DNA from: Desulfuromonadaceae bacterium
Lineage (GTDB): Bacteria > Desulfobacterota > Desulfuromonadia > Geobacterales > Pseudopelobacteraceae
DNA: 64,000 nucleotides
Direction: 5' to 3'
NCBI GenBank assembly: GCA_028683855.1
Contig: JAQUHA010000012.1
Span: 42,054 to 106,053, forward strand
In this document: one piece after another, positions 55,100 to 64,000 of the stretch
How the letters are laid out: each line of letters begins with the position of its first letter
Position numbering within the stretch: position 1 is the first letter of the stretch
The notes under the pieces: generated by a model
The model's input: only the letters and a program-made list of their open reading frames with translations
The model's database searches: none
Told to the model about the DNA's origin: nothing
Program-made: the position numbers and the translations under genes

Positions 55100-57784
55100 A
55101 TGAACAGACCAGAAGCTGCTAAAACTCCGCAAGCAGAAAATTCCTTCGGCAGCGCCGGGAATATCGATCTCTCCGGAAAATCATACAGGATTCACAGAGT
55201 TGCCGCTCTGGAACAGCACGGATTTGCCGGAATCAACCGCCTTCCGCGAACGCTGAAGATCCTGCTGGAGAACCTGCTCCGGAATGAAGATGGTGTTACC
55301 GTTACGCGTGACGATATTCTCGCTTTTGCTGACTGGCTGAAGGAGCGTACCTCGAGCCGCGAGATTTCCTTTCGGCCGGGGCGGGTGCTGATGCAGGATT
55401 TCACCGGTGTTCCGGCAGTCGTCGATCTAGCCGCGATGAGAGATGCCGTTGCCTCTGCCGGAGGCGACCCGCAGAGGATAAATCCGTTGATTCCGGTGGA
55501 TCTGGTCATCGATCATTCGGTACAGGTTGACAGCTATGCCGGTGCAGATTCGTTCGACATCAATGTCGAGATGGAGATGGAGCGCAACCGCGAGCGCTAC
55601 TCTTTTCTCAAGTGGGGTCAGAGTTCGTTCCGCAATCTGCGCGTTGTCCCGCCCGGCACCGGTATCTGCCATCAGGTCAATCTGGAGTATCTGGCAAAGG
55701 TCGTATGGCAGATCGAGGGGCCAGATGAAGTTGTCGCTTTTCCGGATACGCTGCTCGGAACCGACAGCCACACTACCATGATCAACGGCCTGGGGGTTCT
55801 CGGCTGGGGGGTTGGCGGCATTGAGGCTGAAGCGGCAATGCTCGGTCAGCCTGTTTCGATGACCATACCTGATGTAATCGGCGTCCGCCTGGATGGTGAA
55901 CTGCAGCCCGGTGTGACCGCAACCGATCTTGTGCTGACCGTTACCCAGATACTCCGCAAATTCGGAGTCGTCGGGAAATTTGTCGAATTTTACGGCGCCG
56001 GTCTCGACCGGCTGACGATTGCTGATCGCGCGACAATTGCCAATATGTCGCCGGAATACGGCGCCACCTGTGGCTATTTTCCGATCGATGCCGAGACAAT
56101 CCGCTATCTCCGCTTCACCGGCAGGGAGGAGGTCAGCGGGCTGGTGGAAAAGTATGCCAGAGAGCAGGGGCTGTGGCGTGATGCCGATTCGCCAGACCCA
56201 GTGTTTACCGCGACCGTCGATCTTGACCTGTCAACAGTTGTGCCATGTATTGCCGGACCAAAGCGCCCGCAGGACAGGGTTCCCCTTGCTGAGCTTCGCG
56301 CTGCTGTGTCAAAGGCGATGCCCGATCCGGAGATCAGCAAAAGAGGGGCTATTGCCGGGATGGATGCGGAGCTGTCCGATGGCGACGTCGTCATTGCCGC
56401 GATTACCTCCTGCACCAACACCTCTAATCCGGAAGTCATGGTTGCTGCTGCTCTGCTGGCAAAAAAAGCGGTGGAGCTTGGCCTCGTCGTCAAGCCGTGG
56501 GTGAAGACCTCCCTTGCCCCCGGCTCCAAAGTGGTTATGCAGTACCTCCGGCATTTCGGTCTGGAAAATTATCTGGAGAAGCTCGGTTTCAATCTGGTCG
56601 GATTCGGCTGCACAACCTGTATCGGCAATTCGGGGCCGCTCAAATCGGAAATTGAGGCGGCCATTACAGCTAACAATCTGTCGGTTTCTGCCGTTCTCTC
56701 CGGCAACCGGAACTTCGAAGGACGCATTCACCCGCTGGCTCAGCTGAGCTGGCTCGCTTCACCGCCGCTGGTTGTCGCCTTTTCCCTTGCCGGCACGACC
56801 AGAATCGATCTGACCAAAGAGCCGATTGGCAGCGGAGCGGACGGAAAACCGGTTTTTCTCCGCGATATCTGGCCATCACTGGAAGAGATAAAAACCATAA
56901 CGGACCGCATTACGCCGGAGATGTTCCGCGCAGGGTACGGTGATCTCTTCGATGGCACCACCCAGTGGCAGGAGCTGGATGCCAGCAGCTCACCGACCTA
57001 TCATTGGGATCTTCAGTCAAGCTACGTCAGGCAGCCCCCTTTCCTGCAGAATCTTCAGGATAAAGCTGCCGGAAAACTCTCCGGAGAAATGAGAATTCTG
57101 GCACTGTTTGGCGACTCGATCACCACCGATCACATCTCCCCCGCAGGCAATATCGCATCGTCGTCACCTGCTGGAACTTATCTGCAGAAGATCGGGGTTG
57201 CCCCGGCTGATTTCAACTCGTACGGTTCGCGGCGCGGCAACCATGAAGTCATGATGCGCGGCACGTTTGCCAACATTAGAATCAAAAACGAAATGACCCC
57301 GGAGCGCCAGGGTGGTGTTACCGTGCATTATCCCGATGGCGGCTTGATGTCTATTTTCGACGCTGCCGAACAGTACCGCTCTGCAGGGGTGCCGCTGGTA
57401 ATCGTAGCCGGGAAGGAGTACGGTTCCGGCTCAAGCCGTGACTGGGCCGGTAAAGGGCCGATGCTGCTCGGTGTCAGGGCGGTGCTCGGCGAGAGTTTTG
57501 AGCGGATTCACCGCTCTAACCTGATCGGCATGGGGATTTTGCCGCTTCAGTTCAAACCGGGTGAGGACAGAAAAACCCTCCGCCTGGATGGCAGTGAAGT
57601 TGTTCAATTAGCTGTAGCAAAAGACGAGCTCATACCGGGGATGCCGATAACCGTTCAAATCAGCCGTCAGGATGGTTCGAGCACAACAATAACCGTGGCT
57701 TGCCGTCTGGATACGGCCACTGAGCTCGAATATTTCAGGGCGGGGGGAATCCTGCCGTACGTTTTGCAAGGTCTTCTCGAATAG
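55100..57784 (+). CDS. acnA: Aconitate hydratase A
   Basis: 894 residues, of the AcnA/IRP1 type. It converts citrate to isocitrate. Cluster ligands are in AAITSCTNTSNPEVM and GFGCTTCIGNSGPL. Other marks are LLGTDSHTTMINGLGVLGWG, GDSITTDHISPAGNI, YGSRRGNHEVMMRGTF and GKEYGSGSSRDWAGKGP. It follows the QueG-like gene by 34 nt. It is the only citric acid cycle gene in the window. Confidence 0.97.
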   Translation: MNRPEAAKTPQAENSFGSAGNIDLSGKSYRIHRVAALEQHGFAGINRLPRTLKILLENLLRNEDGVTVTRDDILAFADWLKERTSSREISFRPGRVLMQDFTGVPAVVDLAAMRDAVASAGGDPQRINPLIPVDLVIDHSVQVDSYAGADSFDINVEMEMERNRERYSFLKWGQSSFRNLRVVPPGTGICHQVNLEYLAKVVWQIEGPDEVVAFPDTLLGTDSHTTMINGLGVLGWGVGGIEAEAAMLGQPVSMTIPDVIGVRLDGELQPGVTATDLVLTVTQILRKFGVVGKFVEFYGAGLDRLTIADRATIANMSPEYGATCGYFPIDAETIRYLRFTGREEVSGLVEKYAREQGLWRDADSPDPVFTATVDLDLSTVVPCIAGPKRPQDRVPLAELRAAVSKAMPDPEISKRGAIAGMDAELSDGDVVIAAITSCTNTSNPEVMVAAALLAKKAVELGLVVKPWVKTSLAPGSKVVMQYLRHFGLENYLEKLGFNLVGFGCTTCIGNSGPLKSEIEAAITANNLSVSAVLSGNRNFEGRIHPLAQLSWLASPPLVVAFSLAGTTRIDLTKEPIGSGADGKPVFLRDIWPSLEEIKTITDRITPEMFRAGYGDLFDGTTQWQELDASSSPTYHWDLQSSYVRQPPFLQNLQDKAAGKLSGEMRILALFGDSITTDHISPAGNIASSSPAGTYLQKIGVAPADFNSYGSRRGNHEVMMRGTFANIRIKNEMTPERQGGVTVHYPDGGLMSIFDAAEQYRSAGVPLVIVAGKEYGSGSSRDWAGKGPMLLGVRAVLGESFERIHRSNLIGMGILPLQFKPGEDRKTLRLDGSEVVQLAVAKDELIPGMPITVQISRQDGSSTTITVACRLDTATELEYFRAGGILPYVLQGLLE

Positions 57785-57852
57785 TGTAGGACTGCGTAGT
57801 TTCGGCAGCGTACTTTTCAACGAATATTTTACCGGGAACAGATGGAGGGGAG

Positions 57853-58821
57853 ATGACTGCTGTCGGGGCTGTAATCGGCATTGATATAGGTGGCACAACC
57901 ACATCATTCGGCTTTGTTGATGCGGAGCGGGGAGAACTGCTCGCTGATGCAGTAATACCGACTGATCCGGACCAACCTGCGCAAACTCTGGTGGCCCGGC
58001 TGCATGAAAACATTGAAAGTCTTCTCAGTTCGACAGGTTCGGAAATTCAGTTGAGAGGGATCGGTATCGGCGCCCCCAATGCGAACTATCTCCGGGGAAC
58101 GGTCGAGAATCCGCCAAATCTGAGCTGGGGTGGTTCGGTTAATCTGGTCAAGCTGTTTCAGAAGTATTACGACCTCCGGGTAGTGATTACCAACGATGCG
58201 AACGCAGCAGCTCTTGGTGAGATGTATTTCGGCGCGGCAAAAGAGATGAAAGATTTTATTGTCGTGACGCTGGGCACCGGCCTTGGCAGCGGTATTGTGG
58301 CAAATGGCGAGTTGGTCTACGGGGCGGGCGGTTTTGCCGGAGAGCTGGGGCACACCGTTGTCGATCCGGACGGGAGGGCTTGCGCCTGCGGCAAACAGGG
58401 GTGTCTTGAGACGTACGTCTCCGCAACCGGACTCTGCCGGACAGCTTTTCAGCTGATGGCGGATCGTCAGGAGCCGAGTCTGCTCCGCTCTTTCAGTTTT
58501 AATCAGCTGAACTCCAAGATGGTCTGTGATGCGGCGCTTGAAGGAGATTCAATCGCGCTTGCCGCGTTTGATGCCACAGCGAAAATCCTTGGGATCAAGC
58601 TCGCCGATGCCGTTGCCCACACCGCGCCGGAAGCAATCTTTCTTTCCGGCGGGCTGGCCGCCGCCGGTGATCTGCTGTTGATTCCCGCGAAGAGGTATAT
58701 GGAAGAGTATCTGTTCACACCGTACAAAGGGGGGGTAAAAGTGCTGCTGTCAGGAATTGATGGCGGCAAGAGCGCCGTTATGGGTGCCGCTTCGCTGATT
58801 CTGCATGAAATGCGCTCGTAG
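57853..58821 (+). CDS. ROK family sugar kinase (probable glucokinase)
   Basis: 322 residues. It has the phosphate motif IGIDIGGTTTSFGFVD, the catalytic ITNDANAAALGE, and VTLGTGLGSGIVANG. The ROK zinc motif is GHTVVDPDGRACACGKQGCL followed by ETYVSATGL. Glucokinase is the most likely role, given glgP upstream supplying glucose from glycogen (inference). GGAGGGGAG lies just before the ATG. Confidence 0.9.
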   Translation: MTAVGAVIGIDIGGTTTSFGFVDAERGELLADAVIPTDPDQPAQTLVARLHENIESLLSSTGSEIQLRGIGIGAPNANYLRGTVENPPNLSWGGSVNLVKLFQKYYDLRVVITNDANAAALGEMYFGAAKEMKDFIVVTLGTGLGSGIVANGELVYGAGGFAGELGHTVVDPDGRACACGKQGCLETYVSATGLCRTAFQLMADRQEPSLLRSFSFNQLNSKMVCDAALEGDSIALAAFDATAKILGIKLADAVAHTAPEAIFLSGGLAAAGDLLLIPAKRYMEEYLFTPYKGGVKVLLSGIDGGKSAVMGAASLILHEMRS

Positions 58822-58888
58822 TATTTTCATCTTATGAGTTTCCGGCTTCAAATCGCTGTAAAACTTTCCGGCACAACAGGTTAAAAAC

Positions 58889-59677
58889 ATGAAAAACAAC
58901 ATTACTCTCCTCTCAATAGATACCGACCCCTGCTCTCAGGAGCTGACCAGATTTGCCCTGAAGAAAACTCTGGAGTGCATCGACGCCCGGCAGATTATCT
59001 GCTTTGGCCATTCGCCATTCGGTCTCGGTGAAACTTTCATCAAGATAAACCGCTTCAAATCGATCATGGAGTACAGCGAATTTCTGCTCAAATGTATGTG
59101 GCCATACCTTCCTGACGATGGTCATTCCATGATTATTCACTGGGACGGCTTTGCCGCCAACAAAGCTCTCTGGAGTGATGAGTTTCTGCAGGTTGATTAC
59201 ATCGGTGCGCCGTGGGCGTGGGCCAATGATGCCAACTGTGTCGGAAATGGCGGCTTCTGCCTGAGGAGCAACGCCCTGATAAAGGCGTGCAGCGATGTCA
59301 TGGTGCGGAGACACCCGGAAGTGCTGTTCGGCCACGCGGAAGATATTGTGATCTGCAGGCTATATCGTGAATATTTCGAGAAGAAGGGGTTCAGATTTGC
59401 CGACAAGGAGCTGGCTGGCAGGTTTTCGTTCGAAACAGGAGAGCGGACGGGCGATACCTTCGGTTTTCACGCCCCGGAAAATATCCCCTATTACCTTGCC
59501 GAAGCGGAACTGCTCGGAATAAGCGATCATCTGTTCAATAAAGTAAAGGACGATTCCATTCTTGGCCGGATGCTCACGGCATCAACGCAGCGGGGTTTTG
59601 CGGATTTTTCATCCATGATCGCTGAGAACATAGTCAGAATCAGGGAAGCTGCCCCGCTACAAACCGGGGCAGCGTAA
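58889..59677 (+). CDS. DUF5672 protein, glycosyltransferase-like
   Basis: 262 residues. MIIHWDGFAANKALWSDEF, VDYIGAPWAWAND and VGNGGFCLRSNALIKACSDV are the DUF5672 pattern, a family linked to glycan or protein glycosylation by its GT-A-like fold. There is no signal peptide. It ends 3 nt from the stop of the convergent TPR/O-GlcNAc-transferase-like gene, and a functional link between the two is possible. Confidence 0.82.
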   Translation: MKNNITLLSIDTDPCSQELTRFALKKTLECIDARQIICFGHSPFGLGETFIKINRFKSIMEYSEFLLKCMWPYLPDDGHSMIIHWDGFAANKALWSDEFLQVDYIGAPWAWANDANCVGNGGFCLRSNALIKACSDVMVRRHPEVLFGHAEDIVICRLYREYFEKKGFRFADKELAGRFSFETGERTGDTFGFHAPENIPYYLAEAELLGISDHLFNKVKDDSILGRMLTASTQRGFADFSSMIAENIVRIREAAPLQTGAA

Positions 59678-59680
59678 CAC

Positions 59681-61564
59681 TTAATTCCGATTTATCTGAA
59701 AACTCGAATGCCCCTCACCCCTTTGTGTTCTCCCCCACATCGTACTGTAGGCAAACTCCAGATTCTCGCAGAACTGGGCAGTATTAAAGAGCTGTGAAGT
59801 CTGGCGGTTTACTGCGAGCCGGTCCCTTAACCCCTTCAGAAGCGGCGCATCATTAGCGAGTGTCACCGCCAGATTTTCGTAATCTGTAAGGGTGGGCGCT
59901 ATCAGCTCCGGAAGCCCGATTGTGTTCAACAGGCTTGCCGCAACCCGGCCGGGGAAGGCATGACCAAGGTATGTCAGCACCGGCAGACCGACAAAAAGGG
60001 CATCGCAGGCGGTGGTGTGAGCGTTGTACGGAGTCGTGTCGAGAAAGAGATCTGCAATCCGGTACCGGGCAAGATGATCCTCGACTTTCGGCACCCGGGT
60101 GGCAAAGACCAGCCGGTCAGGATCAACACCGGCCCGTTCCGCCTCTTTTCTCAGATTGATTTCGGCAGCGCTGTTCAACTTCATCAGCCAGAGTACGCTG
60201 CCCGGAGTACGCTTCAGAATCTTCATCCAGACATCGAAAATAACCGGTCCGATCTTGTAGGCATGATTAAAAGAGCAGTAGATAAACCCTGTGGCGGGGA
60301 GACCGAACTCCTCCCGTTCGGGAGTACGCTCCGCCACCATGAGCTTTGAATCTGTCGGCAGGTAGGAACCGGGGAGATAAACGATGTTTTCGGTGTAGCA
60401 GTCTTGATCTGTCGCTGGAATAACGGTTTTGTCGGCAAGGATGTAGTCGATATACTCCGCGCCGAACGAACCGGGGTAGCCGAGGTAGTTGACCTGTACC
60501 GGCGCAGGGCGGTAGGCGAGGATATCGGGGCGGGCATCCTGGGTATAGCCGCCCAGATCAATCGCAATATCGATCTCCATGGCGCGCATCGCCTCGGCAA
60601 TTTCGCGGGAACCCTTCTGGCGCACATCGAAGAAACTGTCGAAAGAGAGCGCAATGCGTTTGAACATGGGACTGCTGTCAGCCATGCCGAGGGAGAAGCC
60701 AAAAACTTCAAAACGGGATTTGTCGTGATGCTCCAGAATTCCGGCCATCAGGTGTGAGACCGGATGTTCCCTGAAATCGGGAGATATATAGGCGATGCGG
60801 ATTTTCGAATGATTGTATCTCTCGCCATTCCAGAACTTTACCGGTGACGGAGGGCAGCGCATAGCGACAAACGCCTGCGCACATTTCAGTTGATCGGCGG
60901 CTGAATCTGAAATCGCCATCAATACCAGCGAGTTTGTTACAGGCTTGCCGGCCCGCACCCCTTCATTGATCAGATTTGTGATCCGGTCGAAATCCTCCCA
61001 GCGGCACGCATACTGCTGAGCCGATGACATCATGCCAAGTCCAAAACTGTATTCGGGATTTATCTCCAGAAGCTTGGTAAAGCAGTCAATTGCTTCGTCA
61101 TAACGAAGGGTAAGGATCAGAATGAAACCTTTGTTGGCAAGTGCCTTGTCGTAGGTGGGATGAATCTGGAGCAGCTCATCGTAGTTTTTGATCGCCTCGA
61201 TATACTTGCCGATCTCCTGCAACACAACGCCACGGTTGTTATAAGCGTCAACGTATGACGGATTTATCCTGATTGCCCGCTCGTAGCTCTCGATAGCCAG
61301 TTCATGGCGTTTCAGGGCGTAGAGCACCACTCCGCGGTTGAACCACGCCTTGTCAAAAGTCGGGTTTACCTTGAGTACCCGGTCGAAGTTTTTCAGGGCA
61401 AGGTTCGGATCGTCCTCTTTCATGGCGATCAGGCCAAGCGAGAAGAGAGAGAATACATCTTTTGGTTTGGTCTTGAGGATCTTAATGAATGCAGCTTTCG
61501 CCCCTTCAATATCTCCACTTTTAAGTAGCTCGTTTGCCTGTGTAACTTTTTTATCAACTTTCAT
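59681..61564 (-). CDS. TPR-repeat O-linked N-acetylglucosamine transferase-like protein (GT41)
   Basis: 627 residues. Residues about 1-175 are five tetratricopeptide repeats (for example KAWFNRGVVLYALKRHELAI, DAYNNRGVVLQEIGKYIEAI). The GT41 catalytic region shows KIRIAYISPDFREHPVSHLM, IDIAIDLGGYTQDARPDILA, APVQVNYLGYPGSFGAEYID and YCSFNHAYKIGP. DLFLDTTPYNAHTTACDALF, GLPVLTYLGHAFPGRVAASL complete it. Bacterial members transfer sugars onto proteins, in some species onto flagellin. The acceptor is unknown and no flagellar gene is near. Confidence 0.92.
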   Translation of the reverse strand: MKVDKKVTQANELLKSGDIEGAKAAFIKILKTKPKDVFSLFSLGLIAMKEDDPNLALKNFDRVLKVNPTFDKAWFNRGVVLYALKRHELAIESYERAIRINPSYVDAYNNRGVVLQEIGKYIEAIKNYDELLQIHPTYDKALANKGFILILTLRYDEAIDCFTKLLEINPEYSFGLGMMSSAQQYACRWEDFDRITNLINEGVRAGKPVTNSLVLMAISDSAADQLKCAQAFVAMRCPPSPVKFWNGERYNHSKIRIAYISPDFREHPVSHLMAGILEHHDKSRFEVFGFSLGMADSSPMFKRIALSFDSFFDVRQKGSREIAEAMRAMEIDIAIDLGGYTQDARPDILAYRPAPVQVNYLGYPGSFGAEYIDYILADKTVIPATDQDCYTENIVYLPGSYLPTDSKLMVAERTPEREEFGLPATGFIYCSFNHAYKIGPVIFDVWMKILKRTPGSVLWLMKLNSAAEINLRKEAERAGVDPDRLVFATRVPKVEDHLARYRIADLFLDTTPYNAHTTACDALFVGLPVLTYLGHAFPGRVAASLLNTIGLPELIAPTLTDYENLAVTLANDAPLLKGLRDRLAVNRQTSQLFNTAQFCENLEFAYSTMWGRTQRGEGHSSFQINRN

Positions 61565-61929
61565 TTAAATTTATCCCTATTTAAAATAAATAAATATCTC
61601 AGCCTCAAAAGTGAAGATAAAATATCACGGTCAATCAGGTTAGTACAGAGGAGTATTTGAGATGGGTGTTCTACAAGGCGATAACAGTTCAATTTACTTT
61701 CATAAGCCCCCGAGCGGCACTCCCTATTTATTCTATTTATTCACTCCCCCCAGATATTCCCCCGTTAATCAGAATAATATGTGGTAAAATCTGACTGTGG
61801 TAATGTATATATATCCGCATGCTATAGTGACAATATATATTAGAAAATTATTTCAAAACTCACTTCATCTAAAACGGGGTGGGATCTTGAAAGAACTCAC
61901 CGTATTCACCGTTTGCTCGCCTTAGCTAA
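61565..61929. other. Intergenic region
   Basis: A+T-rich sequence upstream of the GT41 gene and of the HEPN remnant. It contains the promoter of the GT41 gene. No coding frame or structured RNA could be supported. Confidence 0.4.
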
Positions 61930-62109
61930 GGCAAGTGTCTCAGCTTTAATCCTCAAGAAACTGTTATTGTTTTTATTGACAGGGTTTATCGCGGCAGATA
62001 TCCAGGAGAAGCAGGACTGTTGCAGCATGGTGAGCCAGTCTATAAAGATGCTGAAAGATCAGTGATGATAGCCAGCGGGTTACTTCAAAAAGAGGCCAGC
62101 AAAGACTGA
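61930..62109 (+). pseudogene. C-terminal fragment of a HEPN-domain protein
   Basis: After TAA at 61927-61929 the frame reads through to TGA 62107-62109 with no start codon of its own family. It contains DRVYRGRYPGEAGLLQHGEP then AERSVMIASGLLQKEA, resembling the end of HEPN proteins (RYPGxxGLLPxGxP followed by a helix). The front of the gene is missing. It lies 31 nt before an intact nucleotidyltransferase/HEPN pair, so a related module was probably here before. Confidence 0.5.
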
Positions 62110-62140
62110 CCCGACGCTGTGCAACTTTGGTGGTGACATA

Positions 62141-62536
62141 ATGGATTTTGAACAATTTAAAATGGAGCTCTTCACAGTTTTTTCCAAATATCAGCCAGCC
62201 ATCATTACGGCATACCTTTTCGGTTCAACTGCTAAGGGGATGACCACTCCAAACAGTGATATAGATATTGCACTTTTGTTAGATAGTAATGATAAAACAA
62301 GTGGGGCTACTTTAAAATTCAGTATATATGCCGACCTCTGTCGCACTTTAAAGAGAAACGATATTGATCTGTTGTTGTTGAATACATCTGATAACTTGAT
62401 ATTGAATGATGAAATCATCAGACACGGTAAGGTTCTTTATTCGACTGATAATGAAGCAAGAGAAAAGTTTGAGTTAAATGTGCTGCACAGATCTATAGAT
62501 TTCAAATACCAACGGCATTACGCCATGGGGGTATAG
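62141..62536 (+). CDS. mntA: MntA-like antitoxin, minimal nucleotidyltransferase
   Basis: 131 residues of the MNT family. The nucleotidyltransferase signature is YLFGSTAKGMTTPNSDIDIA (GSx10DxD) near residues 27-46. In studied pairs MntA adds AMP groups to the tyrosine of HepT and so neutralises it (type VII system). Its TAG stop shares one base with the GTG of the HEPN gene. Confidence 0.9.
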   Translation: MDFEQFKMELFTVFSKYQPAIITAYLFGSTAKGMTTPNSDIDIALLLDSNDKTSGATLKFSIYADLCRTLKRNDIDLLLLNTSDNLILNDEIIRHGKVLYSTDNEAREKFELNVLHRSIDFKYQRHYAMGV

Positions 62537-62964
62537 TGGAGCGAATACGACAAAAAATTGGGCGAATCAAAGAGCATCTCGCATTAATTCGTACAATAAA
62601 GGATGACTGCAGGATTAGATTTACCGCTGATCCAGTATATCGAGGTGCACTGCTTCATTACCTCTACCTATTGTCAGATAGTTGCATTGTGTTGGCTGAG
62701 TTGGTAATAAAACATAAGGGATTGAGAATACCTCAGTCATATGCAGAGTCATTCGATATTTTGGGAGACAGTCAAATACTTGATGCAGCGTTTGCGTATA
62801 ATTTTGCAAGGATAGCCAGCTTTAGAAACTTTCTGGCACATGATTACGAAAAAATTGATCAGGAAGTAATATGTGGTCAGATCATGAACAGTTTAGAGGA
62901 TGTGGATCTGTATTTGCGTCAGGTCTCTGCTGCATTGGTACCAGAGGGTTTGGGTAAAAGCTAA
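62536..62964 (+). CDS. hepT: HepT-like toxin, HEPN ribonuclease
   Basis: 142 residues, GTG start overlapping mntA. It is all-helical (DUF86) and has the HEPN RNase motif Rx4HxY as RNFLAHDY near residues 96-103, the tyrosine being the AMPylation target in known pairs. IPQSYAESFDILGDSQILD is also typical. The coupled pair should be an active toxin-antitoxin module. Confidence 0.9.
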   Translation: MERIRQKIGRIKEHLALIRTIKDDCRIRFTADPVYRGALLHYLYLLSDSCIVLAELVIKHKGLRIPQSYAESFDILGDSQILDAAFAYNFARIASFRNFLAHDYEKIDQEVICGQIMNSLEDVDLYLRQVSAALVPEGLGKS

Positions 62965-63293
62965 GGTGATTATTTAAATAAAATGCGGAATTGTTTGCTG
63001 AACACATTAATTCACAAATACAAAACTAAGACCCTTCGGTTCTCGCAGGCCATACAATAGAGGGAGACTGACTTACCGTAATAACACAAAGCCGGCGGCA
63101 TCTCTCATTTTTCTTAGGAGAGGCAGGTCTCCCACATGGATAGCCAGATAAAGCTGACGCTGAACGATAACAGGCGTGCTGCAAAAGCAAAATAGTCTCC
63201 ATAGATAAAGATTGACTTGAGAATTGGTATTGTGTCCCCAGAATATTCCATTTACAGCTCACATCACTTTTTTGTGATGGTGACAATCGTGAG
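62965..63293. other. Intergenic region
   Basis: About 330 bases between hepT and the truncated methyltransferase gene. It has a nested inverted repeat at its right end (AGCTCAC at 63255 and GTGAGCT at 63294, with CATCACTTTTTTGTGATG inside). Open frames here do not look coding. Confidence 0.4.
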
Positions 63294-63905
63294 CTATCGA
63301 CCTCTAACGATATACTGAAAGACCGAGGCGTCAGCACGGGCAACTTTTGGGTCACCGCCTGCCGCAGTCGCCATGCTTTCAATAATATCTAGAAACCTAT
63401 CTTCTGCTGGATGGTGAATATATCGAGGAACTATCTCAGTAATCTCGAAGCCTGCTCCTTGAAACATCTCTACAATAGTTTGCCTAGTAAAAAAGCGAAT
63501 ATGTGTCCTGTCTAGTAGCCCCTTATCTTCATAACGCCAATTGCCGGTGGACATTCGAGTCTGGAGCCACCAATTTTGTGCGTTTGGTATACAGGAAAGT
63601 ATTTGCCCACCTGCAGCTATTGAGCTGCGGACTTTCTTAAGAACTTTCCAAGGGTCATAGAGGTGCTCCAAAACGTCACCAAAAACCCACAGGTCAAAAT
63701 CGGCTAGTACTTCCCACTCTTGAGTATTGAACTCCTCAATATTGCCAAGTATGCACTCTGAGCAAAACTGTCGAGCAATTTCTGCATCCTCTGGAACTAT
63801 CTCAACACCAAGATAATATTCAGGAGAGGCCCTATGATGATACTCTTTCGCAATTACACCGGTACCACAACCAATTATAATGCTTACGGTTTTTCGGACA
63901 GGTAG
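63294..63905 (-). pseudogene. SAM-dependent methyltransferase, 5' end lost at an IS edge
   Basis: The frame of about 204 codons ends at 63294. It has the SAM motif IIIGCGTGVIAKEY near its left end, then DLWVFGDVLEHLYDPW (post-I/II region typical of type 11/23 methyltransferases) and RTHIRFFTRQTIVEMFQGAG. No start codon fits. The frame is closed by TAA at 63908-63906, right where IS3-like sequence begins. The gene is probably cut by insertion of the element. Such enzymes often modify sugars or lipids in surface-polysaccharide clusters. Confidence 0.75.
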
Positions 63906-64000
63906 TTAAGTTTGGTTTGCCCCTGATTACGGAGGTAATCTATGATGGCAAGCATGAGAACGAAACGCACATCCGAATTCAAGGCAAAGGTTGCTTTGGC
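63891..64000 (+). mobile_element. Left end of an IS3-family insertion sequence, partial
   Basis: The transposase OrfA start at 63942 identifies an IS3-type element entering from 63891-63900 and leaving the window. The exact left terminus is uncertain. The rest, including OrfB with DDE, lies outside. Confidence 0.65.
63942..64000 (+). CDS. IS3-family transposase OrfA, partial
   Basis: Begins with ATG after GGAGG (six-base spacing) and reads MMASMRTKRTSEFKAKVALA, the usual opening of IS3 OrfA proteins (R.FSAEFKAKVALEA). Only 19 codons are visible. The product would bind the element ends. Confidence 0.8.
   Translation, partial: MMASMRTKRTSEFKAKVAL

Noticed and set aside
63255..63294. Rho-independent terminator of the truncated methyltransferase gene
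   Set aside because: The nested hairpin has no T-run after it on the minus strand and its T stretch lies in the loop.

Overview
The window looks like chromosomal DNA of a strictly or facultatively anaerobic deltaproteobacterium of the Geobacter/Desulfuromonas type. This is inferred from gene content: a single-chain 1193-residue pyruvate:ferredoxin oxidoreductase, a two-subunit glycine decarboxylase, type IV pilus PilT beside recA/recX/alaS, several large sensor kinases and a DUF1566/Ig-like/dockerin surface protein. No 16S rRNA gene is present, so the assignment is tentative.

Left part (1-26.7 kb) is an ordinary core region. It holds the glycine cleavage operon gcvT-gcvH-gcvPA-gcvPB (leftward), a SlyD-like FKBP with a cysteine-rich insert, a CorA-like transporter with an MgtE-like N-terminus, an MFS permease and the 4.5S SRP RNA. 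These are followed by dnaX (with a run of 12 A near its 3' end), ybaB-recR, the oxidoreductase, a sugar epimerase, folK, a YHS-domain membrane protein and transaldolase. The leftward block srkA - small coiled-coil protein - recA - pilT - recX - alaS - sensor kinase/response regulator - argB comes next.

The accessory parts begin at 26.8 kb. Between tRNA-Pro(CGG) and tRNA-Ala(CGC) sits a compact restriction-modification cassette: a C5 methyltransferase facing a controller gene that overlaps an HNH-type endonuclease gene. A near-canonical 35-bp C-box operator lies upstream of the controller gene. From 30 to 42 kb the region is mostly core again: a 1091-residue hybrid sensor kinase, a YqaA-like membrane protein, a diguanylate cyclase, an NDUFA9-like protein, an RlpA-like lipoprotein-type domain protein, an M48 protease, ElbB, an aminotransferase, a HipA-like kinase of the YjjJ type and OsmC.

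From 42 to 51.7 kb the region is clearly accessory. It has a 1266-residue secreted repeat protein and an orphan gene of unknown function. A RAYT-type transposase element with long terminal inverted repeats follows, then a HigB/HigA-like toxin-antitoxin pair, then an internally deleted copy of the same element. Last comes a MerR-domain C5 methyltransferase convergent with an Eco47II-like endonuclease gene that is broken by one in-frame TAA at its active site.

From 51.7 to 61.6 kb lies a visibly more G+C-rich metabolic block: glycogen phosphorylase, QueG-like Fe-S protein, aconitase A, ROK kinase, a DUF5672 protein and a TPR/O-GlcNAc-transferase-like protein. The right end carries a decayed HEPN fragment beside an intact MntA/HepT toxin-antitoxin pair. 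The window ends in a methyltransferase gene cut off at the edge of an IS3-family element that runs out of the window.
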